DNA of 64,000 bases from positions 27,466,001 to 27,530,000 of the forward strand of contig OX485809.1 of NCBI GenBank assembly GCA_950295325.1, given 5' to 3'. Position numbers and translations under genes: made by a program. Numbering within the stretch: position 1 is the first letter of the stretch; each line of letters opens with the position of its first letter. The notes under the pieces were generated by a model. That model searched no databases and was not told where the DNA came from. It saw only the letters and a list, made by a program, of their open reading frames with translations. Shown piece after piece: positions 48,170 through 58,778 of the stretch. This DNA comes from Polytrichum commune. Taxonomy: Eukaryota > Streptophyta > Polytrichopsida > Polytrichales > Polytrichaceae.

Positions 48170-51100
48170 CCTTTTGAGGTGCATACGGGGGCGAGTGACT
48201 TTACCATTGGCGGATGTTGATCCAAGATGGATGCCCATTGCATATGGGAGTATTAAGCTTAAAGGTTGTCAAACCTTGTGCGACCTATGAAAGAAATAGC
48301 TATCTCAAGAGTGGGATGAGCCTTGCCCCAAAGTCTTTGGGGAGCTTAATACAAAATTGTCTTTGCCACCCGTGTTCAAGTTCGCGGAGCTTGACAAACC
48401 TTTTGAGGTGCATACGGGGGAGGCGAGTGACTTTGCCATTGGCGGATGGTTAACGTAGGATGGATGGCCATTGCATATGAGAGCGTTAAGCTTGATGGTT
48501 ATCCAACCTTATCCGACTTGTGGAAGAAATGACTATCCCAAGAGTGGGATGAGCCTTGCCACCAAGTCTTTGGGGAGCTTGAGAGCAAGTGTTCTTAGAC
48601 GCCCGTGCTCAAGTTCGCGGAGCTTGACAAACCTTTTGAGGTGCATACGGGGGTGAGCGACTTTGCCAATGGTGGATTATGTGTAATTGGATGGCCATTG
48701 CATATGGGAGCATGAAGCTCGATGGTTGTCAAAGAAGACAACCAACTCATGACAAAGAATTTCTTTGCCGTAGTGCATTGCTTGAAGATGTGGCGACACT
48801 ATTTGGGGTTGCACATAGCAAAGGTCTACATGGACAATATGTCCTAAAAGTATTTTGACATTCAAGCGTAAGTAAGCGCCAAGTCATTGCGGTGACATGA
48901 TAGTTTGGCGCTTATGAAGGTGGATTTAATCCACAAACCGGACCGTGGAAATGTGGTGCCGGATGCGCTAAGTAGGCCGGAAGAGTTCCAAGCAATGAGA
49001 ACCATCCAAACCTTGTGGCTAATGTGTGCTGGCGAAGGAAACTTGTGATGCAAGATACGGGAGGGGTAAATTAATTACCCCAAAGCACAAAAGCTTTTAG
49101 GTGAGCTTCGCAAGAGCAAGGTGCTCAAAGAGGTTAAGTTGGTGGACGGATTGTTCAAGTGCAAACAAAGTCGGGTATTTGTGCCACAAGGCAAGTTGAA
49201 GCTATCGGTTTTGAAGGAAAAATGTGATAGCCCTATTGCCGGCCATAGAGGAGAAAAAAAAAAAAAAACCGCCATAGAATGGTGTCATGGAGGTACCATT
49301 GGCGGTGCGTAAAGGAAGATATAGCCCACTTTGTGAAGGCTTGAATCAAGGTTCAAATGAACCGAGCCTCTTACCAAAAGCAAGGCGGTTTCTTGCAACC
49401 GTTGCCTATCCCATCAGCGCCATGGCATAGTATGTGCATGGACTTGATCACAAGTTTGCCGGAGTCACATGGGTATGATGCCATCTTGTTGATGGTAGAG
49501 CGGTTTGCCAAGTTGGCACACATGGTGCCGATTGTGGGAGCCGCCACCGCGTTGGAGACCGCATAGCCTTTTCTCAAAGGATGGTTGAGGCACCACGGGT
49601 TGCCAAGAGTGATTGTGTGGGATCAAGATCCAAAGTTCACAAGTGCATTTTCAATGCATTTCTCTAAGGAGGTCGGAATGAAACTAAGGTTTAGCACGAC
49701 CTTGCATTCCCAAGTGGATGAGAAAGCGGAGGATGTGAATGGAGTCTTGAAGCAATACTTGAGGAACTTGGTGGGGGCGGACCAAGGAGATTTGGCGGAC
49801 TATGTGGGTCGAGCGGAGTGTAATTGCAATGTAGCCACGCACTTGGCTACCAAGGGGTGGTCTTTGGTGGTGGCTTATGGAGTGGATGCGCTCCAACCTA
49901 TTAACCTAGCTCTCGAGGGAGCACATTCAACACTAGAGTTCAACCAAGATGGTGAGGATTTGGCCAAGGATGGTGAACAAGACTTGGAGATGACCAAGTT
50001 GTTGGTGGAGAAAGCCCGAAGGTGCTACGGAGTGCAAGTCAATGCCGGAAGACGCGAAGTGGAGAATGAGGTGGGCCAAAAGGTGTTGTTGAATGTGAAC
50101 AACTTCACTTAGCCGGAAGGCCTCACTCCAAAGTTCATGTCCAAAATTGGAGCTTTGTTTTCCATTATGGAACAAGTGTTCAAGGACATGTATAGATTGG
50201 AATTACTGCCGGAGATCAAAGTGCATCCGACATTTCATGTCTCATTACGAAAGTCATTTTAGGACGACACCTTGTGGCCCGATCACAAGCAAGTGATTAG
50301 GCCACGTCCCGACCTTGTGGAGGTCATTTGGAACATGAGGTAGGAGGGCACCCTCAAGTGTAGGAAGCCCAAGTGAAAATGAAAAAAAATGTACAAAAGA
50401 GTACTTGGTGAAATGGTGAGGATACCATGAAAAAGAAACCGCTTGGGTGGCGGCAAGAGACATGGTCAACACCAATGAATTGGTGAAGCACTTTGAAGAA
50501 ACTAAGGCTAAGGATTCCAATAAAATGAAGCGTAGGCATTGATGAGGACATCAATCTCCTTTAGTGGGGGAGAGACGCTAGTAGCACACTTAGCTTCGAG
50601 GTTAATTATGCCACAACATGAACTTGTTCTTTGGCTTGAGGGAATAAAGTCCAAACTTTAGTGGTGCAAAGAGAAAAGTATGAGATGAGGTCCTAGTCTT
50701 GTACTTGTGCTTGGTTAATGGAAGAGGGGGAATAGATATGCCAAACTAGGTTGGGTAAGCCGAGTAATTGGGGGCCATGGCTTGGAGGGGCCTTGGATAA
50801 AACCAAGAAACTTCTTAGTTGTGGGCTTGTCCGGGCGGGGGCAAGGTGATGGCGCGTGCTCATAAAAGTGCTACCCGCGAGCTAACGAGAGTTGGCGCAT
50901 GGGAGTCATGAACCCATGTCTCGAAAGAGCAAAGTGGGAACCGAGTCGGGCGGGACTTGGCATCACCCCCGTGCGATCGAGGCGTGGCTTAACAATGGAA
51001 AGCCATCTCGGAGTTGCAACCGAGACAACTTAGTGGAAGCGTTGAGGTCTCGCCTAGATGTGTCACGTTAGGCTAGTGGAGCCTAACGGGGGAGGCCCCA

Positions 51101-51354
51101 AAGGAGGGGCAACCCATGTGAGTCCCGAAGTAGGTGGGTCTAGTATAGGTTAGGTCCTTGGAGGAGTTCCAAGGTCGCTAACGGACCACCTAGTAACGAC
51201 ACCTTTGGGACAATGCCAAATTTGAAGATGCATTGTGGGGGTCGCGCCCTAAGGTAAACACAATGCCGCACCATAGAGGATGGCAACTTGAGAATTGGTG
51301 TGCCGACTACGAGTATAGTCGATGAGGGCATCGACTCCGTTTGGTGGGGGTGAG
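48170..51354 (+). mobile_element. 5'-truncated second interior
   Basis: Begins in the RNase H repeat, two and a half units remaining to about 48720, and continues through integrase (49080-50250) and chromodomain remnants (50380-50545) to the polypurine tract. A GACA(A)ACC-like microhomology sits at the LTR/interior junction. Confidence 0.85.
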
Positions 51355-52330
51355 TGTCGCGCACCTCTCCATGAGGAGTGGCCGAAACACCATGGGCACA
51401 AGGGGGACCCCGGAGTGACACCCGGGACTTGTGGCGCCGTTGGTGAGAGGGCCCAAGTGATCCTAGTGTGGGTGAGGGCCCCGGGCGTTGGGAACGCCTC
51501 CCACCCACGGAGACTAGGATGCACAAGGGTAAGGCCATAAGCTATGCGTAGCTCATGGCGTGGTGATTCTAGAAAGCTCAAGAACACCTCAATCGGAGGT
51601 GTGAGCTAGGAGTTATGGCCATTTGAGTGGGGCGCTGTCCCGGGACAGCGCCCTGGTACAGCAGTGCCTGGGAGTGATTCCCGGGACTGCCAAGGTTCAA
51701 ACAGGCATAACGTCCTCAAGACTTGCTCCAATGGAGCAAGTGAGGAGTGCATCGGCATCTACGTGAAGCGTAGATGAACATGGATTGGTTGGTTGTTATG
51801 ATCAGACATCATACAAGGAAGTTATGATGGTCTGAAGCTGCAGGGGGGGTTCTAGGCCCAGCAGCTGAAGGAAAATGTCCACTTGGCCCCAACTCTTGGT
51901 AGAGAGACAAGAGGTTGGTTGACGGTGGGGTAGGGGCCCCGCGTGAAGTCCTAGAGGCTTATATGGGTGAGGTGGTGTGGCCTCACCCACCCGAGGCCGA
52001 ACGGCACGGCCTCCATGGGCATTGGCCCATTGTGAGGCCATAGTTGCCTAGTATGGTTCGGGTTGTTGTAGTGTTGCTCTGGCAACGCGATGATCAACAT
52101 AGGATTGGACTTCCATGGATGGAAGTCCACATCCAAGAAATGAGTTACCGATTAAGGGGTGAGTCCCGAAAGCAAAGTAGGAGGGTTGGTTCCCTCCTAT
52201 GAACTATAAGGTCCGGGGTAGGAGGAGCTAACCATTAGCATGGCGGAATGTGAAGGGTTAGCGACTCGTAACCTTTGCTAGAATTGAAAATTGGCAAGAT
52301 TGTCAAGGGGGGCTAGCAAAGGTTGCGACA
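51355..52330 (+). repeat. Right LTR of the composite
   Basis: 976 bp, TGTCGCGCACC to GGTTGCGACA, followed by the GCCTC duplication. A 24-bp perfect palindrome (half-site GGGCGCTGTCCC and its complement) lies in its middle, as in most copies. Confidence 0.92.
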
Positions 52331-52835
52331 GCCTCACAGGCTGCTTTGTCTTGGGTTTGCTTTGCAGCGCCTTGTTTAGAACCGTGATGGCCTGTTTTAA
52401 CTTCGTGAACCTGCTCGCAACCTTCGTGTTGGTTACACTGCCATCTATGAATATGGCCTCCGGTTGTATGGTTTCAGGGTCGACGCAGGTCTCCTTGGCG
52501 TACAGGGGGTCGAAGGGCTCGGAGAACTGGTGCATGAACATGTGGACGTTCTGCACGGCGGAGTTCTCCAGTATGACGTCTACATAGTCCCCGAGAGACT
52601 GGACAGACGCAACCTCCCATCCCGTCAGCGTTGCCCAGGTGTGCTGCTCGTGGGTCCCCACCTTCACCACGAATAGCAGCTTGAACATGGATGCCTTCAC
52701 CACCTGAACGGACCATGCCAGAACGACGCCATCTTTTGGGACGTAAGAATCGTCATGTGGAGTTTCATACTCCTGCCAAAGGTGGTCTGGCGCGAGCATG
52801 AACCACCTTTCACCTGGTCTCTTTTTAGGGGCCAT
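52331..52835 (-). pseudogene. Gene P exon 1, 5' part: start of the protein
   Basis: ATG at 52835-52833 directly follows an acceptor-like TTGGATTGCAG, so a 5' untranslated exon upstream is likely. The protein starts MAPKKRPGERWFMLAPDHLW and continues with beta-rich segments (DGVVLAWSVQVV, KLLFVVKVGTHEQHTWATL). I do not recognise the domain. It ends with KTKQPVR at the GCCTC duplication, and the frame continues at 41085. Confidence 0.65.
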
Positions 52836-52862
52836 CTGCAATCCAAGAAATCGAAACTGTGA

Positions 52863-54043
52863 GTTTCGGTCGATCGACCCAAAGTATTGCAATGTGCATT
52901 TAACATTTGGAGGATTGACCCAAACATTACTTAATTTTCAAAGTCGTTTTAAAAGATCTTTTAGATTTTAAATTGTGGTTTAGGTGGTTACCCTGCAACG
53001 TTTGAGTCGAGCGACCCAAACATGATGAGGCTGCAAATTTAGGTAGTTTAACCCATTCATTTCAGACTGCAATGTTTGGGTCGAACGACCCAAATATTTA
53101 CTTAATTTTCAAAGTTCTTTTATATTTTACAATGTGCTTTAGTTCTTTTCCGTGTAATGTTTGGGTCGACCGACCGAAACATGTTAGGCTGTAAATTTAG
53201 GTAGCTCAACCCAATCATTTCAGACTGCATTGTTTGGGTCGCACGACCCAAACATTTACTTAATTTTGAATGTTCTTTTATATTTTACAATGTGCTTTGT
53301 TCTTCTCCCTGTAATGTTTGGGTCGAGCGACCCAAACATGATGAGGCTGCAAATTTAGGTAGCTCAACCCATTCATTTCAGACTGCAATGTTTGGGTCGA
53401 ATGACCCAAACATTTACTTAATTTTCAAAGTTCTTTTATATTTTACAATGTGGTTTGTTCTTCTCCCTGTAATGTTTGGGTCGAGCGACCCAAACATGAT
53501 GAGGCTGCAAATTTAGGTAGCTCAACCCATTCATTTCAGACTGGAATGTTTGGGTCAAACGACCCAAACATTTACTTAATTTTCAAAGTATTTTTATATT
53601 TTACAATGTGGTTTGTTCTTCTCCCTGTAATGTTTGGGTCGAGCGACCCAAACATGATGAGGCTGCAAATTTAAGTAGCTCAACCCATTCATTTCAGACT
53701 GCAATGTTTGGGTCGAACGACCCAAACAATTACTTAATTTTCAAAGTTCTTTTATATTTTACAATGTGGTTTGTTCTTTTCCCTGTAATGTTTGGGTCGA
53801 GCGACCCAAACATGATGAGGCTGCAAATTTAAGTAGCTCAACCCATTCATTTCAGACTGCAATGTTTGGGTCGAACGACCCAAACAATTACTTAATTTTC
53901 AAAGTACTTTTATATTTTACAATGTGGTTTAGTTCTTCTCCCTGTAATGTTTGGGTCGAGCGACCCAAACATAATGAGGCTCCAATGTTTGGGTCGCTCG
54001 ACCCAAACAAGAGGCTGCAATGTTTGGGTCGAACGACCCAAAC
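52863..54043. repeat. Palindrome array A, 158-bp tandem units
   Basis: About 16 copies of the 22-bp palindrome upstream of gene P. Examples: 53232, 53316, 53390, 53474, 53548, 53632, 53949, 53987 and 54022; earlier ones (52863, 53000, 53074, 53159) carry one or two arm mismatches. From about 52990 to 53970 the period is 158 bp, each unit having two palindromes 74 and 84 bp apart, with an AT-rich linker (CTTAATTTTCAAAG). Centres alternate mostly AG and AA. If gene P has a 5' untranslated exon, this array lies in its first intron or promoter. Confidence 0.92.
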
Positions 54044-54895
54044 ATTTAGTTCATTTTAGGCTGCAATTCAAATATTTATTATATTTTAATATGAGTTTGG
54101 GTCGTCTCCCCAAACTACTGTGTTTCCATATGCATGTTTAATGCTTGGGCAACATATACAATGCTTATGCATTGTATATGTAACAGGAACCTAAAGGGAA
54201 TGATGCAAATTGTGTGCACTGATGCAATTGCTTACCTTGTCTTTCAAACTCTTGAAAGCTGCTCTCACAATCTGCTTCTTACAACCAGACTCAGAAACTC
54301 TGTTGTGGCACTAAAGAACAACTCTCACAAAGACCTCAGAAACACAATGAATCTCTCAAGCACCCTAAAACTTTCTCACAAACCCCCTGATTCTTGCAAA
54401 CTCAGGCCTAATTTGAAAGACCTCTACCTTTCTATCACACTCGACCGTGCTCACTTCTACTCAACCTAAAATCACTCCATGCATGAAATTTACAAAACAA
54501 GTAAGGAGTTCAACACAATAAACCGCTCCGAACTCACTCAAAGCTAACACTCTGGACCAAGAAGAGAGAATAACAAGAGGAAGACAATAACAAGAGGAAT
54601 AGAATGAGAGAAGAGGAGGAGAAGCATCAGAGAGGAGGACAGGAATGAAGGAGAAAGAAGAATGAAAGGAAGCGGTGCGACCAAGACAAAAGCAAAAGGT
54701 GCGAAAGGAAGCGCTTGGCGCGGCGCTATAGAAAGCGGCGGCGGCGTTTCCAAGAGCGGCGCTTGGCGCGGAGGAAGAGAGGAAAAAAAAAAAAAAAAAA
54801 AAAAAGAGGAAGGGAGAGAAGGAGATAGCGGAAGGGGTCACCCTAAACCCTCGAATCCGGGCCATTAGATTGCGCTGGGCCCATCAACGGCTCAG

Positions 54896-54964
54896 AAGCC
54901 TCGCGGGCCAACACCCTGCCAGGTGTCGACACCTCCTTGGTTAAGGTGGTTGCCCGCGAGGCTT
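54896..54964. repeat. GC-rich inverted repeat
   Basis: AAGCCTCGCGGGC and its exact complement GCCCGCGAGGCTT are separated by about 43 bp. The loop contains a GGTGTCGACACC palindrome. Pairing extends a few bases inward with mismatches. Confidence 0.6.
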
Positions 54965-55610
54965 GTGGTGTTGACACCTGCCACCCTAGGCAGATTGCCT
55001 TCCTGGTTGTCCTTGCCCCTAGGTGCGGGACATAGGAGGGCCGGCGCCTCTCTTGGCCGCCCGGCCCCGGCCTTCTAACCCGCTATTCATTAGCGGCAAT
55101 TCAATACCACTCAAAAACCTACATGGACTAAGGTACTCCACAAAATTAACACCATCGCCAACTCATATTTTAATGGTGTTCAATTGAATGATCACCCGTT
55201 GGAATTGATAACATCGTAAAATGTAGCCATTATCGTTTTGGTGTATGAATAATGTAATTTATGGAATCATATGAGAGTGTTACAAAGTCTAAGAGGAGTA
55301 AGTCATAATTATATTGCAATCCACAAAGGCAATTACACGGTGCAATAATATAAATATGGTAACCATTCACATGGTTAACAATTTAGGATTATGTATTGTA
55401 ATTTATATGATGGTTGTTGGTAGAGGACAATGCTCTAGTCTATAATGGATACCCTAACAAGTAGCATTAGAGTGAACATTAATATATGTACTTAGAAGTT
55501 CACATTAGTACATGGGAGAAACAAATGATTACAAATGTATCTACTGCAACCCCATGGAGTTCACATATCATATGAAGTCATTTAAACATTCAATTTGATG
55601 TTTGATGATG

Positions 55611-55638
55611 CCTAAACCCTAAACCCTAAACCCTAAAC
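55611..55638. repeat. Short telomere-like stretch
   Basis: CCT followed by three AAACCCT units and a partial AAAC, within AT-rich spacer. Unlike the copy at 35304, no rearrangement junction is visible around it. Confidence 0.85.
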
Positions 55639-56435
55639 AACACAAACCATAACTGGATGGCACATAGGTCAAATGACATGGGCCTTGGTGCTTGTAGTTT
55701 CCAATACAAATGTATAATGTCATCACAACATCCTAATTCACAAACGTGAAAGATGGATGTGTGGTTTTTCACGAATGAACGCACTAAAGGAAATAAATGA
55801 TATTGTGCTCACAAGTAGGTGATACAATATTAACCTATAACCTTGTCACCTGGTAAGAAGAGCATAAGAACTAGATTATAATAGATAGGATGTTGTTCAT
55901 GTTAACATGTTATTTGGAATAGTGAAATATTATATATTAATTTAAGGTAGATTTCATGTTGTGAATGATATGAGGACATACCTTTTGAACTTTGCATGTT
56001 TTGCTCACACACATTGCTAGAGTTCAAGGGACTTCACGATAGGTTCAAACATCCTTGAAAGATTGAATGTGCCAAATGTCATTTGTGGTTTATGGTTCCA
56101 TTAATGACTTCCACATAGGTACTAGGTTATTGTCACACTTGGAGCCTTGAGGATGAAGCAATATTGGGTGCACACATTACAACACAACAGATGTTCTTTT
56201 AACTAGCGGAAATTGAAAGTTGGCCAAATTATTCAAGTTTGTCATGGCATTAATTATTTGTTTTCAAAATATAAGTCCTCATGTGACAGTGTAAGTAATT
56301 GCATTAACTATTATATTTAGTGACTTTTAGTGACTTTTAGTATATGAAGTTTTGTAATACATGCACATCTTTTGTCAATATATTGTTTGAAATATACCAT
56401 AATGTTTGACTACAAGTAGAGTAAAACCCCTTAAT

Positions 56436-56612
56436 AGATATAATCTTACATATTGTCATAGGGTTATTGGTATTTAGTGTATGCGTTCATATGTAGTGTA
56501 TCAAAATCTTTATATCCTTTTTCGTTATATGATAGTTAGTCTTTGATACACTTAAAACGAACGCATACACTTCCTATTACTAACCCTATGAGAGTAAGTA
56601 ACATTAAATGTA
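56436..56612. repeat. Foldback (MITE-like) unit
   Basis: Two inverted arms of about 70 bp with roughly three quarters identity enclose a spacer of about 35 bp. Conserved blocks include CATAGGGTTA, AGTGTATGCGTTC and AGTGTATCAAA with their complements CTAACCCTATG, GAACGCATACACT and TTGATACACTT. No clear target duplication was found. It could be a MITE or a hairpin RNA precursor. Confidence 0.6.
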
Positions 56613-57213
56613 AACTCAAACACTAAATATCCACTGTGGTGATATATGGAAGTTACATATAGGAATTTAGTATTAGTAAGGATGTGAGAAAAAAATACAA
56701 CAATGATAAAAGGAGAAAGGAGATGGCAATAGGGAAGGTGGTGGTGTATTCATGTATAAAACTAATTATGAAAGAGTTGAAGAATAGTGTTGACCAAGTT
56801 AGGGTGGTAACAACTTTAAATATATGTTGAATTATTCATTTGATGGTTGGGGCAACGAAGAGCCAAGCTAAATATACATTGTCTATTATTGACAAGAAGC
56901 GGGAAATTGAGTCAGAAGGTTTGAATTAACGTCTAAAGGAGACCAGGCGGGAAAGGCATCCAAAGAGGATGCCCAAAGCGGAGGCGGGTAGTATAAAGAG
57001 CCCAACCCCCCCCAAATGCTGGTTCTTTCTTTCATGTCCCAATCCTGAGATTGCTGCAAGCTCTCTAAGTTGGAGCTGTAATACACGGTTTGTGTACGCT
57101 TCCATTCATGAGCAGCTAATTACAACAAATATCTACGAGTTCAGTTGTTCCAAATAGGTTATATATAGATTAATAGAGAATCACTCGAATAAATAGGCGG
57201 ATTTTGCGGAATT

Positions 57214-58565
57214 GTTTGGATCGGTCGACCCAAACCCAGCCTTACAGTGTGGGTGCTCTCTGTTGTGAGCCTGAACCCATCCTGCCTCAAGGTTTGGGTC
57301 GATCGACCCAAACCCAGCCCTACAGTGTGGGTGCTCACTGTTGTGAGCCTGAACCCATCATGCCTCAAGGTTTGGGTCGATCGACCCAAACCCAGCCCTA
57401 CAGTGTGGGTGGTCACTGTTGTGAGCCTGAACCCACCCTGCCTCAAGGTTTGGGTCGATCGACCCAAACCCAGCCCTACAGTGTGGGTGCTCACTGTAGT
57501 GAGCCTGAACCCACCCTGCCTCAAGGTTTGGGTCGATCGACCCAAACCCAGCCCTACAGTGTGGGTGCTCACTGTTGTGAGCCTGAACCCATCCTGCCAA
57601 AAGGTTTGGGTCGGTCGACCCAAACCCAGCCCTACAGTGTGGGTGCTCACTGTTGTGAGCCTGAACCCATCCTGCCAAAAGGTTTGGGTCGGTCGACCCA
57701 AACCCAACCCTACAGTGTGGGTGCTCACTGTTGTGAGCCTGAACCCATCCTGCCAAAAGGTTTGGGTCGGTCGACCCAAACCCAGCCCTACAGTGTGGGT
57801 GCTCACTGTTGTGAGCCTGAACCCATCCTGCCAAAAGGTTTGGGTCGGTCGACCCAAACCCAACCCTACAGTGTGGGTGCTCACTGTTGTGAGCCTGAAC
57901 CCATCCTGCCAAAAGGTTTGGGTCGGTCGACCCAAACCCAGCCCTACAGTGTGGGTGCTCACTGTTGTGAGCCTGAACCCATCCTGCCAAAAGGTTTGGG
58001 TCGGTCGACCCAAACCCAACCCTACAGTGTGGGTGCTCACTGTTGTGAGCCTGAACCCATCCTGCCAAAAGGTTTGGGTCGGTCGACCCAAACCCAGCCC
58101 TACAGTGTGGGTGCTCACTGTTGTGAGCCTGAACCCATCCTGCCAAAAGGTTTGGGTCGGTCGACCCAAACCCAACCCCAAAGTGTGGATGTTGTGTGTA
58201 GTGAGCCTGAACTCATCCTGCCTCGAGGTTTGGGTCGCTCGACCCAAACCCAGCCCTCTAAGTGTGGGTGTTGTCTTTAGTGAGCATGAACCCATCCTGC
58301 CAGAAGGTTTGGGTCGATCGACCCAAACCCAGCCCTCTAAGTGTGGGTGCTCTCTGGAGTGACTCTAAACCCATCCTGCCAAAAAGTTTGGGTCGCTCGA
58401 CCCAAACCCAGCCCCCTAAGTATGGGTGCTCCTTGTCGTGATCTTAAACCCATCCTGCCAAAAGGTTTGGGTCGCTCGACCCAAACCCAGCCCCCTAAGT
58501 ATGGGTGCTCCTTGTCGTGACCTTAAACCCATCCTCCCAAAAGGTTTGGGTCGCTCGACCCAAAC
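57214..58565. repeat. Palindrome array B, 78-bp minisatellite
   Basis: About 18 palindromes, the central block with an exact 78-bp period (for example 57604, 57682 and on). The unit linker contains CAGCCCTACAGTGTGGGTGCT and GAGCCTGAACCCATCCTGCC. Centres are AT on the left, GT through the middle, and CT or AT on the right. Because 78 is a multiple of three and the core is palindromic, long frames (262-378 codons) stay open on both strands; I treat these as by-products. The array ends about 210 bp before the DUF7869-like gene. Confidence 0.95.
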
Positions 58566-58778
58566 CCAGCCTCTAAGTGTGGATGGGATCTGGATGACAG
58601 TGTGGCCACTGGCCATCCGAAACCTTTACGAACCCAATGGCATATCAGTCATATGAACTTGTATGAGCACTGAGTATTTGCAATTTTGTTTATATATGAT
58701 GGTTTCTGTGGTCTTCGATTTGAACCTACAATTTTTGTGATTTTTTGACAATGTTCAATGTTCATGTGTGTAGGCAGA

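Larger units (their letters stand above)
41086..52330 (+). mobile_element. Three-LTR composite of the TGTCGC family (TSD GCCTC)
   Basis: An 11,245-bp insertion in gene P exon 1 bounded by GCCTC at 41081-41085 and 52331-52335. Order: LTR 41086-42061, interior 42062-47195, LTR 47196-48169, partial interior 48170-51354, LTR 51355-52330, all in plus orientation. One target duplication around three LTRs indicates a tandem multimer formed by recombination, not three insertions. Confidence 0.93.
21737..52835 (-). pseudogene. Gene P: ParB-like / DNA methyltransferase-like / FCP1-like fusion gene, split by LTR elements
   Basis: Composite minus-strand gene assembled from exon pieces 52835-52331 plus 41085-40260, 39939-39527 plus 27540-26618, 26443-25599 plus 25603/24625-23999, 23487-22675, 22531-22178 and 22039-21737. 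After discounting three LTR insertions and one copy of each 5-bp duplication, exon 1 is 442 codons, exon 2 is 444 codons (with one base restored), exon 3 is 489, exon 5 is 118 and exon 6 is 101, all phase 0. This is strong arithmetic support for a single transcript. Domain order is an N-terminal domain of unknown type, a DGQHSVEA ParB/DGQHR-like motif, an N6/N4 DNA methylase-like C-terminal fold, an acidic and coiled-coil segment, a Pro-rich segment, an FCP1-type HAD domain and a Lys/Glu-rich tail. Disabling changes: TAA 40521-40523, TAG 39742-39744, TGA 26105-26107, TAG 24095-24097, one frameshift near 27460, and the insertions. The link between the FCP1 exon and the last two exons is the weakest part, since no clean donor was found. 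It could instead be two adjacent genes. Confidence 0.65.
54044..57213. other. Spacer between the two palindrome arrays
   Basis: No gene recognised. It holds a purine-rich stretch with a 24-base A run (about 54782-54805), a GC-rich inverted repeat (54896-54964), a short telomere-like stretch (55611-55638) and an AT-rich foldback unit (56436-56612). Open frames on the A/G-rich part are low-complexity artefacts. Confidence 0.55.

Noticed and set aside
54461-54868. Minus-strand frame with Phe/Ser-rich run as a membrane protein
   Set aside because: It is the complement of a purine-rich tract with a long A run, so the hydrophobic stretch is a low-complexity artefact.
57159-58362. Long open frames (358, 371, 378 and 262 codons) over the palindrome minisatellite as a repeat-protein gene
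   Set aside because: Four frames on both strands are open at once because the unit is 78 bp and its core is palindromic. No start context, splice signals or codon preference favours one frame.
23956-58565. CRISPR array
   Set aside because: The repeats are full palindromes in eukaryotic introns, exons and minisatellites, with repeated rather than unique spacers, and no Cas genes are present.
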